Below are positions 1-7,237 of a stretch of 23,008 bases of DNA, piece after piece; within the stretch, counting starts at the first letter, position 1; each line of letters begins with the position of its first letter. Source of the DNA: a virus. A program made the position numbers and the translations under genes. The stretch is taken from the IMG/VR virus record IMGVR_UViG_3300047548_000810, positions 1-23,008 of that record; one strand, written 5' to 3'. The notes beneath the pieces are model-generated. The model worked only from the letters and a program-made list of their open reading frames with translations, was not told the DNA's origin and did no database searches.

Positions 1-147
1 ACAAACCCGTTCAAAATACCTGGGCGGTATATCGCAATGGACGAATGGGACGGCAAGGATTGGGTTCAAAACTCTCACGCCGCTGATTACATGCGCTGGA
101 CAAAAACCAGTTATTGGATGGAATGCCCTGAGATACCAAAGGAGTAG
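1..147 (+). CDS. DUF551-like small phage protein, 5'-truncated by window edge
   Basis: The frame is open from base 1 and ends at TAG 145-147, giving the last 48 residues of a protein whose start is outside the window. The visible part is rich in Trp and Tyr and closes with a W-M-E-C-P-E-I-P-K-E tail. This resembles the W-M-P-L-P-E-P-P ending of DUF551-type proteins, small accessory proteins common in phages and of unknown biochemical role. The next gene downstream has the same general look (Trp/Tyr-rich, W-x-A-x-x-L-P-W-E-P near its end), so the two may be diverged paralogues. An AAAGGAG site near its stop (138-144) serves the next start, which places both genes in one plus-strand operon. The family call is by pattern only. 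Confidence 0.55.
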   Translation, partial: TNPFKIPGRYIAMDEWDGKDWVQNSHAADYMRWTKTSYWMECPEIPKE

Positions 148-151
148 AACA

Positions 152-448
152 ATGAACATTTACCGTGAATACCTGCCGGATTGGGTAGCAGTGGAGGATT
201 GGACACCGCCTACCCATGACGAGCTGCTGCTTGTAACGTACCAGGATGACCTAGGAGCGCCGCAGGTGATGACGGCCTACTACCAGGCCGAAACAACGAT
301 GTGGGCGCTTCATGGCTACTATGCGGGCTATCCCCACGCCGTGTACACTGTTGAGTATTACGGCAAGACACCGCCGTCTTGGTGGACTGCAATAGCATTA
401 CCATGGGAGCCAATAGCTTATGGCGTTCAAACTGAAACCGAAAACTAG
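152..448 (+). CDS. DUF551-like small phage protein
   Basis: This gene encodes 98 residues. The ATG at 152 lies 7 bases after AAAGGAG (138-144), which fixes the start. The N-terminal half has a W-x-x-P-P-T-H-D-E-L-L-L-V-T-Y pattern, and the C-terminal half ends in W-W-T-A-I-A-L-P-W-E-P. This fits the DUF551 layout of 'x-P-x-x-x-x-x-V-L-V' followed by 'W-x-P-L-P-E-P'. Such proteins are small, probably cytoplasmic and of unknown function, and typically sit among phage early or accessory genes. Its 3' end overlaps the VRR-NUC gene by 29 bases. The family assignment is by eye and moderate; that it is a real gene is well supported by its RBS, spacing and composition. Confidence 0.7.
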   Translation: MNIYREYLPDWVAVEDWTPPTHDELLLVTYQDDLGAPQVMTAYYQAETTMWALHGYYAGYPHAVYTVEYYGKTPPSWWTAIALPWEPIAYGVQTETEN

Positions 449-827
449 CAAATTCAAACATGGCCCCGAGGAGCAGCAGATGATGTTGTTCTTTGAGCTG
501 TGTCGGATTGAAGCGCTGCAACCAAATGCTAGTAGGATCTGGTCCGTAGGCTTTCATATTGCTAATGAAGGCAAGTGCAGCATCCAGAGACGGATCACCC
601 TAAGCCGCTGCGGTGTGCGGCCCGGTGTTCCGGACCTGTTCTTCCCCATACCGTCTGACCTGTATCACGGGCTATTTATTGAGATGAAGGTTAAGCCAAA
701 TCGGCCTACGCCGCTCCAGCTCAAATGGATTCAGTGGTTAGGCGAATTGGGTTATAAAGCGGTAATTGCGTATAGTGCAGATGAGGCCCTCGATGAGTGC
801 AAGCGATACATCCGGAACGAACCCTGA
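420..827 (+). CDS. VRR-NUC domain endonuclease
   Basis: This 135-residue protein carries a whole VRR-NUC nuclease fold (PD-(D/E)xK superfamily). Visible motifs in order are a Glu/Gln pair in PEEQQ (16-20), H-I-A-N-E-G-K (46-52), G-V-R-P-G-V-P-D (65-72, with Asp72 as the probable metal ligand), and I-E-M-K-V-K (87-92, with Glu88 and Lys90 completing the catalytic core). These are followed by the usual P-x-Q-x-x-W-x-x-x-L and Y-S-x-D-E-A helices. Stand-alone phage VRR-NUC proteins are about this size and are thought to cleave branched DNA such as Holliday junctions during replication or packaging; that role is taken from the family. The ATG at 420 has GGGAG (405-409) upstream and overlaps the preceding gene by 29 bases. 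Confidence 0.9.
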   Translation: MAFKLKPKTSKFKHGPEEQQMMLFFELCRIEALQPNASRIWSVGFHIANEGKCSIQRRITLSRCGVRPGVPDLFFPIPSDLYHGLFIEMKVKPNRPTPLQLKWIQWLGELGYKAVIAYSADEALDECKRYIRNEP

Positions 828-1311
828 GACCCATTGGCTAATGACCAAGGGCAGCCCCGAGCAGCACCTATGGCTGGCGGTGGTGGAGCGAGCATTTATA
901 GACTACGCTGATTTCTATCAGTACCTGGGTGGCAATCACAACGAGACAAGCAAAGCTCGTTTTGAGCGCATCGGCACGGAGCTCACGTTCCACAATCGGC
1001 GCAGCATCCTGCAAAGCCTGCAAGAGCTGGAGCGCTTCTTCTTTGGGCCGCCTGAACAATGGACGCTGCACTACATCGTTGACATGTGTGAGGCCAGTGA
1101 TGTGCTGATGTACACCATCCGGGAGCAGGTAGCGGCCAAGTATGAGGAATCCCTCAAATGGGCAAAGAGCATCGGCGTCTTTGCAGAGATAACCGAGCTC
1201 GTTGAGCCGCTCAAATTCAAGACGTTTACTCAGAGCGTTTATCAAATAGACTCCAAGCTTGCCCAACACTATAGAGTAGAACTCCCGACACTATCGGCTC
1301 TAAAGCATTAA
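793..1311 (+). CDS. Conserved helical phage protein of unknown function
   Basis: The product is 172 residues from the ATG at 793. That start is preferred because GAGG (783-786) sits 6 bases upstream. In-frame TTG 766 and ATG 781 are longer alternatives, and ATG 841 is a shorter one. The start overlaps the end of the VRR-NUC gene by 35 bases. After a Ser/Thr-rich leader comes S-P-E-Q-H-L-W-L-A-V-V-E-R-A, then a predominantly alpha-helical body with R-R-S-I-L-Q-S-L-Q-E-L-E-R-F-F. No signal peptide, membrane segment or metal motif is visible. Similar 'P-E-Q-x-L-W-L-A-V' openings occur in uncharacterised phage proteins. The last 86 bases are antisense to the end of the holin gene. I do not recognise a function. 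Confidence 0.75.
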   Translation: MSASDTSGTNPETHWLMTKGSPEQHLWLAVVERAFIDYADFYQYLGGNHNETSKARFERIGTELTFHNRRSILQSLQELERFFFGPPEQWTLHYIVDMCEASDVLMYTIREQVAAKYEESLKWAKSIGVFAEITELVEPLKFKTFTQSVYQIDSKLAQHYRVELPTLSALKH

Positions 1312-1408
1312 CAAGGCTGGTAGCATCGGACTCTGATACTCCAACAGTGATAAGGCAGCCTGCGCTTAGGGTGAGGAGGTGTCTTACGATACTTTTAACG
1401 ATTGGCAT
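1226..1408 (-). CDS. Putative holin, Pam3-gp28-like
   Basis: This is a 60-residue protein with two hydrophobic stretches (about residues 9-24 and 38-52), an acidic/polar middle (ESDATS) and a W-S-L-F-D-K-R tail. The layout 'V-R-H-L-L-T ... G ... A ... G ... A-W-S-x-x-D-K-R' matches the small holins called the Pam3-gp28 family, which would open the inner membrane late in infection. The ATG at 1408 has AGGAG a few bases upstream on the minus strand and overlaps the secreted protein gene by 25 bases. It is the last minus-strand gene of the late operon, so it sits in a lysis setting. Its 3' end is antisense to the last 86 bases of the plus-strand gene ending at 1311. Confidence 0.65.
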   Translation of the reverse strand: MPIVKSIVRHLLTLSAGCLITVGVSESDATSLVNALEPIVSGVLLYSVGQAWSLFDKRSE

Positions 1409-2178
1409 ATAGCTCCTATTCGTTTGAAGAAGTTACGACCAAGATTGCACGCCCGTTCATTGGGCAGGATAAACTTGTCACTGATGCAATTCATTTTAGG
1501 CTCCCAGTAGTACCTGATTATACAATGACTGGAATTGATTAGGTACTGGTTGAGATCTACCTGCCTTCCGTCTACGCCGTCTAGGTCCGCTATACACGGC
1601 TGATGAGGGCTAGGATTGATTCCGTGTTTCTCACAGATGGTACCTGGCAGGCAGTGGCCGGCCACAATGTTGTCCACAAGACGACAATTAGGAAGAGCAG
1701 CAGCAGTAAGCTGTAACAGTTTAAGCCTGGCGTCATCATGCAGCGTCGACTCCAACGATGGGCTCACGTAACATTCAAGGTTTTGTACCCCAGCGATACG
1801 TTGAGCAAAGCGGCGCAGCGGCTTCTCAAAGCGCTTTATGACCCGCCTGTTGCCCGTTATGAGCCGTTTACTCATCCGTCTAGGGGTAAAGCCAAACATA
1901 AACTCATGGCGGCCACAAAAGCGATTACCGCGGACGCAGGTGAGGTTGGTGAGGTGTACCCGGATGATTTTGGGGCGCGGGTCTTTGAGGATGCGGTTGG
2001 CGCAATTACAGCGGGAGCCGAATGATTCCTCTAACCAGCCCGTAACTATGGGCCCCTTCCCCCAGGTGGTAAGGGTAAGACCACAAGGCCAGGAAGGATT
2101 GCAAAGGCCAAGGTAACTGGCTCCTTCAGCGTACGCCATCGGAACCCAGAGGAGTAGCACTAACAGTAGCGCCCTCAT
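1384..2178 (-). CDS. Secreted Cys-rich phage protein in lysis cassette
   Basis: This 264-residue protein opens with a clear signal peptide: a short start with one Arg, then a Leu/Val-rich core, ending near A-Y-A with likely cleavage before Glu18. The mature part has many Cys residues, often paired (CNPSWPC, CNC, C-x6-C, CLPGTIC), as expected of a disulfide-bonded periplasmic protein. Segments such as I-I-R-V-H-L, L-E-C-Y-V-S-P-S-L-E-S and A-D-L-D-G-V-D hint at strands of a TIM-barrel hydrolase, but no catalytic pair can be assigned. Its start overlaps the upstream stop by ATGA (2175-2178) and its end overlaps the holin by 25 bases, so it is translated with the lysis genes. Possible roles are envelope or polysaccharide degradation. 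This is inference, and the family is not recognised. Confidence 0.7.
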   Translation of the reverse strand: MRALLLVLLLWVPMAYAEGASYLGLCNPSWPCGLTLTTWGKGPIVTGWLEESFGSRCNCANRILKDPRPKIIRVHLTNLTCVRGNRFCGRHEFMFGFTPRRMSKRLITGNRRVIKRFEKPLRRFAQRIAGVQNLECYVSPSLESTLHDDARLKLLQLTAAALPNCRLVDNIVAGHCLPGTICEKHGINPSPHQPCIADLDGVDGRQVDLNQYLINSSHCIIRYYWEPKMNCISDKFILPNERACNLGRNFFKRIGAICQSLKVS

Positions 2179-2417
2179 TTTTCTAATGCCTTGTCAATCT
2201 TGCTGTCTATGCGCTCCAGCCTGTTTTCAATCGTAGACAGGTTTCTGCGGAGATAGGTTACCTCCGCAGTAAGCGAATACTTGGTGTGCTCCAGTTCGGT
2301 AAGGCTATTCTTCATGGCTTTGTAATCCAGCCCAACGACGCTGATTACGACCCCAATGATTGCTTTGATGGCGATGTCGAGCCAGTACCTAAGCTCTGCA
2401 ATGTTTTGTTCGGTCAT
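2175..2417 (-). CDS. Small membrane-anchored coiled-coil protein (spanin- or holin-like)
   Basis: The product is 80 residues from the ATG at 2417. This start was chosen because it overlaps the upstream TAA as TAATG and has AGGTG 6 bases upstream; an upstream in-frame start at 2441 would add eight residues. Residues 12-30 form one transmembrane helix (I-A-I-K-A-I-I-G-V-V-I-S-V-V-G-L). Residues 33-80 are a charged heptad coiled coil ending L-E-R-I-D-S-K-I-D-K-A-L-E-K. One N-terminal TM helix followed by a coiled coil is the layout of inner-membrane spanins (Rz type) and of some phage holin or antiholin accessories. It is followed by the secreted protein gene (ATGA overlap) and the putative holin. 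The membrane location is well supported; the exact lysis role is inferred. Confidence 0.7.
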   Translation of the reverse strand: MTEQNIAELRYWLDIAIKAIIGVVISVVGLDYKAMKNSLTELEHTKYSLTAEVTYLRRNLSTIENRLERIDSKIDKALEK

Positions 2418-2740
2418 TAGTGGCACCTGCCTCCAATACACGTATCAATAATGCTTAACTGCGCTTCTGTTTTACCCCCCATCATTTGCATAAACCGAGC
2501 GAACGCTGCTTTTGAGTTCAGCACCGCAGGGTCTTTGTCTATCTTCCCGAATACCGTTCCAATAAGGATGCAACCAAGAGTATCCCGATGAGTATTGCCG
2601 GAGTGAAATAAAATATTACTTCTGGCCGGAACATTGGTCACCTCAAACGTTAATCCAAATTTAGGACTGTTTACCCGTTTCACCGTGTACGTGCCTGCCG
2701 GGATGCAGGCGTGCAAAATTCCGGCATCCCCTCGACACAC
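2417..2740 (-). CDS. DUF5675 protein, main open frame (N-terminus disrupted)
   Basis: The open frame gives 107 residues from a GTG at 2740. It contains the DUF5675 signature: C-I-P-A-G-T-Y, V-N-S-P-K-F-G-x-T-F-E-V, N-V-P-x-R-S-x-I-L-F-H-x-G-N and D-T-L-G-C-I-L-I-G. DUF5675 proteins are small proteins often found near phage lysis or tail genes; their activity is not known. The family normally begins with about 45 residues before C-I-P-A-G-T-Y, and these are missing here. No Shine-Dalgarno precedes GTG 2740. The expected N-terminus is found in another frame starting at ATG 2796 (listed separately), so the gene appears frame-broken. The TAA at 2417-2419 overlaps the next ATG as TAATG. Confidence 0.7.
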   Translation of the reverse strand: MCRGDAGILHACIPAGTYTVKRVNSPKFGLTFEVTNVPARSNILFHSGNTHRDTLGCILIGTVFGKIDKDPAVLNSKAAFARFMQMMGGKTEAQLSIIDTCIGGRCH

Positions 2741-2796
2741 AAGATGCCGAGAGTGACGCCTAAAACCTCAGAAACCCTAACCAACCTTAGATTCAT
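2680..2796 (-). pseudogene. N-terminal fragment of the DUF5675 gene in a different frame
   Basis: The ATG at 2796 has GAGG 6 bases upstream and overlaps the tail fibre stop by 20 bases, a typical late-operon junction. It opens a 38-codon frame ending at TGA 2680-2682. Its residues M-N-L-R-L-V-R-V, then T-L-G-I-L-C-V-E-G-M-P-E-F-C-T, fit the first strands of DUF5675 proteins (T-L-G-x-L-x-V-x-G-x-x-x-x-x-T-L-E). The rest of the domain continues in the 2417-2740 frame, which is reached by a -1 shift. The usual linker of roughly a dozen residues between F-C-T and C-I-P-A-G-T-Y is absent, which suggests a short internal deletion that also changed frame. The frame is too short to be an independent protein of known type. 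Confidence 0.6.
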
Positions 2797-3823
2797 ATCG
2801 TGCCTCAAGTGCTGTTACCTTTGCTGAAAGCTCCTGCACCGCAGCCACCAAATATGGCACCAGTTTGGATGAATCGACCCCCTGGTAGCGCGGATTGCCT
2901 GCGCTGTCAATTTCATCCTTTTCCCCTGTGACGGCTTGAGGAACAATATCTTGGAGCTCATGGGCAACAAAACCGATGCCATCTGATTCGTTTGCAATCC
3001 ACTTCCATTTGCGCGGTTTGATTTGTTGAATGGTAGCCAACCCATCACTTAACTCTTCTACGGACGTTTTCAGTCGGTAATCTGAGCTCGTGTTGAATGA
3101 TGTATTTGCGCCGTCGTGTGTAATCGTTCCTCTAAGTGATCCACCCTCATAAAAAGCCATCAGGACTCGTGTGCCGGCTGCTGCGCGATTATCTAAACCC
3201 AAACATGCGGCATCCTTGTCTGCTACCCGAACAACCTGCCCATGATCAGTGCCGGTGGCTTCAATATACGCTTTTGCAGTAGCGAAAAGTTGAGTGGTGG
3301 TGGTGTTCACCATTACCTGTCCAGCGCTATTAAGCCGCATCCCCTCCACTCGGCTTGGACCGTTCCCTATGTCCCACCGATGCGCTGTGCCGTCATAACG
3401 GTTACCGAACCCGGATTCGCTCCAAAAGCGCATAGCACCGTCGTAAGATGGCGCGCTAGTTGCGTCGATTCTGACCACGCCGTTGAGGTGCAGCTTTTCA
3501 GTTGGACTAGTCTGATTGATTCCAACCCGGTTGTTCACTGTGTCCAGGTAGAACCCGCTGGCTACCTGAAGCTGCCCAAGGTTTACTGCATCGCCGCTGG
3601 TAGTAGCATTACCCAAGCTAGTAATCTTGTACCCGGCCCAGTTGATGTTAGCTGTAGGGCTATTAGCGCCTGTCTTAGTAAGGCAGCTGTTGATAGCCGT
3701 AGCAAAATCGTCATCCTGAGAATCATGACGAGTCGCCAATATGCCAGTGCCAGCCGTTTTATCTCCAACCCAGCCACCGCTAGCGCTGTTCCACTTTGTA
3801 TATGTTCCACCTGAAAATGGCAT
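2777..3823 (-). CDS. Tail fibre/spike protein with C-terminal S74 intramolecular chaperone
   Basis: This 348-residue protein has three recognisable parts. Residues 1-88 resemble the anchor of podovirus tail fibres (M-P-F-S-G-x-x, W, then D-D-x-x-A-x-A-I-N-S-C-L-T, I-T-S-L-x-x-A, D-A-V-N-L-G-Q). Residues 90-240 are a beta-rich shaft with V-N-N-R-V-G-I-N-Q-T-S-P-T-E-K-L-H (97-112), usual in S74 proteins. Residues about 241-345 are a Peptidase_S74 chaperone with S-S-D-Y-R-L-K (246-252) at the expected autocleavage Ser and G-F-V-A-H-E-L-Q-D-I-V-P (284-295), ending in a coiled coil. S74 domains assist trimer folding and then cleave themselves off. The ATG at 3823 has AGGAG 5 bases upstream. The protein probably binds the host surface; the fibre is short. 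Confidence 0.9.
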   Translation of the reverse strand: MPFSGGTYTKWNSASGGWVGDKTAGTGILATRHDSQDDDFATAINSCLTKTGANSPTANINWAGYKITSLGNATTSGDAVNLGQLQVASGFYLDTVNNRVGINQTSPTEKLHLNGVVRIDATSAPSYDGAMRFWSESGFGNRYDGTAHRWDIGNGPSRVEGMRLNSAGQVMVNTTTTQLFATAKAYIEATGTDHGQVVRVADKDAACLGLDNRAAAGTRVLMAFYEGGSLRGTITHDGANTSFNTSSDYRLKTSVEELSDGLATIQQIKPRKWKWIANESDGIGFVAHELQDIVPQAVTGEKDEIDSAGNPRYQGVDSSKLVPYLVAAVQELSAKVTALEARYESKVG

Positions 3824-3830
3824 GACTCTC

Positions 3831-6800
3831 CTATCCGATGTTTTTTGTTACGTTTGCCACATAAGCCCGGGTCTCCGCAGGAACCAGGTGCTTGATGTTG
3901 TTCCATGTTGGTTTTTTGTTGTCCTGCTCAACGGCTTTCAAGCGCTTAGCTACCGCTGTTGGCCCAAAGTTGTAGGCCGCCAGTGCCAGCTCATAAGAAC
4001 CAAAGCGGTCTAGCATCTGCTTGAGGTATCGGCTCCCTGCTTCTACATTGGTTTGAGGATCAAACCTGTCCGCAGGGTTTATGCCTAACGCCTTAGCTGT
4101 TTGAGGCATAAGCTGCATCAGGCCACCAGCTCCCTTCTTGCTGACCGCATAAGGCCGCCCTCGTGATTCTGCTTGAATCACCGCCTTCACTAAACTAGGT
4201 GGAGCGTATGATTGACCTGTAGGTACAGTTACATTGGTGCCTTTTACGGTTGTTGATGCAGCCGTTGGCTGACGCTCTTCGGCTCCAGCTGACGGGATAG
4301 CCATATCCATAATCTCTTTCAGCAGGGCATCTGAGTTTGTTTGAGCGCCGGTAGCTTTTGGTTCCATGCTGGCTATAGGCTTTGCAGGCTCTTGTGCTGC
4401 TGCATTCTGCTTGGATTCTTCCCGCGTAGTGTTTGCACCTGCTTTTGCGGTTAATACTCCCATCGCTTCCAGGCTTTTAATGAAGCGCTGAACGTTTTCT
4501 TCTGTTGGTGGCGCAAGCGCTGCCTCTAGGAGCTTAGGGTTTGCAAAGATCATGGCCTCTGCTTTTGCAAGCTGGTCTGCGCGAGTTTTAGCCAAAGCGG
4601 ACATGCCAGCACCCCCAACCAAGCTGACTATGCCTTTAGCAACTTTTGGCAAATCTCCTTTCCATAAATTTGCCACGGTATAAAGCGCCGATCCTGTTGA
4701 AACAGCAGTGCCAGCTTTTGAAACCATTTTGATAAAACCACCTGGATCTTTAAGCGCTCCAAGGACTGTACTCCAAAGATTAGTAGGAGATCCGCCTAAG
4801 GCCGATTGTTTTGCCAAGCTTTTAACGTCATCAAATCGCTGAAGGTCATCTAACGTGCTTTGTAATTGTGAAAGATCACCTTCTTTATACAGTACTTCGG
4901 CTACACCCATGCGCTGACTCAAGGCTTCCTGAAACCCTCTTGGCCCGCCAGTAGCTACTGTTTGTTTGCCTTCTTTAATGACTTTTCCTACAAACACTTT
5001 TTGCAGCCATTCTTGGACGTCACTGTCGGTGATGGCGCGGCCTGCTGCTTCTGGAGTTTGCAATGCCTCTTTTAATGTAACGGCCTTAGCTTCGTCATGA
5101 ACCTGGGCGGCCCGCATCAGTCGGTTAAACTGATCTTGAAACAGTAGACGTAACTTGTTTTCGTTTTGTTGTAATGTTTCGACTAGGGAGCCACCTTTGC
5201 TTTGTTTGAGTAAATCGCCAAGAATGGTTCCCTTTGCTGCTTCAATGTAGAAACCATCTTCTAGTCCACCAAAAGCATCAACAAAATTTCGCACACTAGT
5301 TTCGTCTGCAAACACTTTGCGGGGAATCATTGAATCAGTGATTGACTGATATTGTTCAAACCCCGTAAGCGCCTGCTTTTGGGTAGCATATCTTTGTAAT
5401 TGTTCAAATTCGTCGCCAAACAATGTTTTAAACAACGTTTTGTTTTCAGCCAAGAATTTATCAGGCGCAACCTGCCGATTGAGCCGTGACAGTAGCTCTT
5501 TGCGTGCGCCAATTATGGGCGGCGCGGTTGTTTTGCCACCAAAATCTCTGACTAGCTTTTCAACGTTTTCAGTTTTTTTGAGTAAAGCATCGGCAACCTT
5601 CTCTGCTGCTAGCTGAAACTCTCCGCCTTTAGTCGCTAAAATTTGACCAACGGCGCCACGACCCCATTTTTCATAGTAAGCTTTTGTTGCGCTTCTGGCT
5701 TCATTTACGGCTTGGATGGCCTGCTTAGCTTCAGGTGATGCCGTTTTTGATACTTCAAAATTGAAATCTGCAAGTTTGTTGTATATTGCGCTTACACGAC
5801 CAAGCAATTTGGTATCCTTAAAATTGCTTTTGTCGCGTTTAGCATTAAAGGCTAATTCAAACAGTTCTTTGTAATCTTTAACTGTACCTTCGCGAACAAC
5901 GTTGCCTTCTGCATCTGGAGCAAGCTCAACCAAACGTTTTTTTAATTCCGTTATAGAGCTGTTGGGGCCAATTTTGTCGGGCGTGTACTCACTCAAAGTT
6001 TCTAAGGTATCAACGGCAAATTTTTGCAAATCAATCGGTTGCGCAAAATTTATTTTGTCTGATTGCCAATACGTTTGTTCAACGGCTTTAGCTTTTTCGC
6101 GTGCTTTTTCCAGCTTGCTTCGCAATGCTTTGCCTGTTGCAGCTTGGTCTATTGGCTTGGTAGGAATCCCTAAGGTTTCGGCAGCCTGTTTAACCTCTTC
6201 AGCGCGTTGCTCAAGTTGGGATTGCGCCATGCTTCGGACGCTTTCGGCTAGTTCTCCTTTTTGGGGAACAATGCCAAACGTTTCGGGGTTTAACTGCTGC
6301 CCTGCAACAATTTTGGCCTGTTTTTCAGCTAACACTTTGGCGGCGGTTTCCTCTACATCCAGCCTATTCACATCAAAGCCTACCGCCCGCAGAGCGTCGT
6401 CCAAATTCTGTTTCCACAAGTCCGTTGCTTCTGAAATAATTGGTTGGCCAACGGCACTTTGACCGACTGCGGCTTGTGCTGCTGCGACATTTGGCGCAGG
6501 TACGACACCCGCCAATGTTCGAGCGGCTCCGGTTGGGCTAATGTTTTCGCCAGCTTGTAATGCTTCAGCAAGGGTTGTCTTTTGTTCTGGTGTAAGAATG
6601 TTAGCAACCCTTTCAGCTGCAAGGTTGTCGATGGTTGCTTTATTACCTGCCAACACGCCAAGCGCTCTGCTGCCAGCAGCTTTTTGGGCAAGAGTTCCAG
6701 TCACAATTGGTGCAACTACTTGAGTAAGGGCGCTTTCAGGAGCTAGCGCTTTAGCAAGCTCAGAGGTTCCGTAGCCTACGGCACCGCCAACCACTTGCGC

Positions 6801-7229
6801 CCCCTTAGCGGCCTTTGCTAATGGAAACATCCAGGAGGTTGCTGTCTGAAGCGCTGATGACGGCTCAAGCCCCACCGTCTGCATTGTTTGCGGCCATCCT
6901 TCGCCAATGTACTCACTGGTTGGGAAGTATGGCAAATCGGCTCCTACTCTGTTTGCCAAGAATGTAGGCGCAGCAAGACCAAGGTCAATAAGCCCGCCAC
7001 CTGCAAGCGCTACTCCACCAAACACGTCGCCTGCTCTGCTAGCCAACCATTTACCCCAACCACTTTCTTGGGGCTTTGGACCTAAAGCAGCGGCTAGGCT
7101 ATTAGCTGCTGTCGGCGCAGCAGTAGCCATTGGTGCAGCCATAACTGGAGCGGCGGCCTGCGGCGCAGGAGCTGCCCCAAGGTCGGCAAGCAGGCGATCT
7201 ACTTCAGAGATTGCATCGTTTGGATCCAT
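3831..7229 (-). CDS. Large internal virion (ejection) protein with C-terminal lytic transglycosylase
   Basis: This is a 1132-residue protein. The N-terminus is Ala/Pro-rich (residues 20-50) and is followed by Gly/Ala hydrophobic patches (about 60-110 and 138-165) that could insert in a membrane. The middle is long, helical and Gln/Lys/Glu-rich. The last 125 residues form an SLT lytic transglycosylase: catalytic Glu about 1021 in I-Q-A-E-S-R-G, G-A-G-G-L-M-Q-L-M-P, Y-L-K-Q-M-L-D-R-F-G and A-L-A-A-Y-N-F-G-P. Proteins of this type are carried in podovirus heads and ejected with the DNA to locally cut peptidoglycan and build a channel; T7 gp16 is the model, though its SLT domain is N-terminal. 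The ATG at 7229 has AGAGG 6 bases upstream. The genes next to it encode other probable internal proteins. Confidence 0.88.
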   Translation of the reverse strand: MDPNDAISEVDRLLADLGAAPAPQAAAPVMAAPMATAAPTAANSLAAALGPKPQESGWGKWLASRAGDVFGGVALAGGGLIDLGLAAPTFLANRVGADLPYFPTSEYIGEGWPQTMQTVGLEPSSALQTATSWMFPLAKAAKGAQVVGGAVGYGTSELAKALAPESALTQVVAPIVTGTLAQKAAGSRALGVLAGNKATIDNLAAERVANILTPEQKTTLAEALQAGENISPTGAARTLAGVVPAPNVAAAQAAVGQSAVGQPIISEATDLWKQNLDDALRAVGFDVNRLDVEETAAKVLAEKQAKIVAGQQLNPETFGIVPQKGELAESVRSMAQSQLEQRAEEVKQAAETLGIPTKPIDQAATGKALRSKLEKAREKAKAVEQTYWQSDKINFAQPIDLQKFAVDTLETLSEYTPDKIGPNSSITELKKRLVELAPDAEGNVVREGTVKDYKELFELAFNAKRDKSNFKDTKLLGRVSAIYNKLADFNFEVSKTASPEAKQAIQAVNEARSATKAYYEKWGRGAVGQILATKGGEFQLAAEKVADALLKKTENVEKLVRDFGGKTTAPPIIGARKELLSRLNRQVAPDKFLAENKTLFKTLFGDEFEQLQRYATQKQALTGFEQYQSITDSMIPRKVFADETSVRNFVDAFGGLEDGFYIEAAKGTILGDLLKQSKGGSLVETLQQNENKLRLLFQDQFNRLMRAAQVHDEAKAVTLKEALQTPEAAGRAITDSDVQEWLQKVFVGKVIKEGKQTVATGGPRGFQEALSQRMGVAEVLYKEGDLSQLQSTLDDLQRFDDVKSLAKQSALGGSPTNLWSTVLGALKDPGGFIKMVSKAGTAVSTGSALYTVANLWKGDLPKVAKGIVSLVGGAGMSALAKTRADQLAKAEAMIFANPKLLEAALAPPTEENVQRFIKSLEAMGVLTAKAGANTTREESKQNAAAQEPAKPIASMEPKATGAQTNSDALLKEIMDMAIPSAGAEERQPTAASTTVKGTNVTVPTGQSYAPPSLVKAVIQAESRGRPYAVSKKGAGGLMQLMPQTAKALGINPADRFDPQTNVEAGSRYLKQMLDRFGSYELALAAYNFGPTAVAKRLKAVEQDNKKPTWNNIKHLVPAETRAYVANVTKNIG

Positions 7230-7237
7230 ATTTGCCT

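Noticed and set aside
1202-1214. Inverted repeat TTGAG/CTCAA just below the holin stop
   Set aside because: 5-bp stem without a T-run on either strand and inside coding sequence; not a credible terminator.
2690-2745. Programmed -1 frameshift in the DUF5675 gene
   Set aside because: A GGG repeat allows P-site slipping at the GGGG run, but no canonical slippery heptamer is present, and the missing linker points to a deletion instead.
3242-3814. 190-codon plus-strand open frame
   Set aside because: It lies wholly opposite the tail fibre gene, whose protein has clear family motifs; no RBS or recognisable product.
5902-6462. 186-codon plus-strand open frame
   Set aside because: Shadow of the ejection protein gene; composition rich in Ser/Ala/Cys with no domain pattern.
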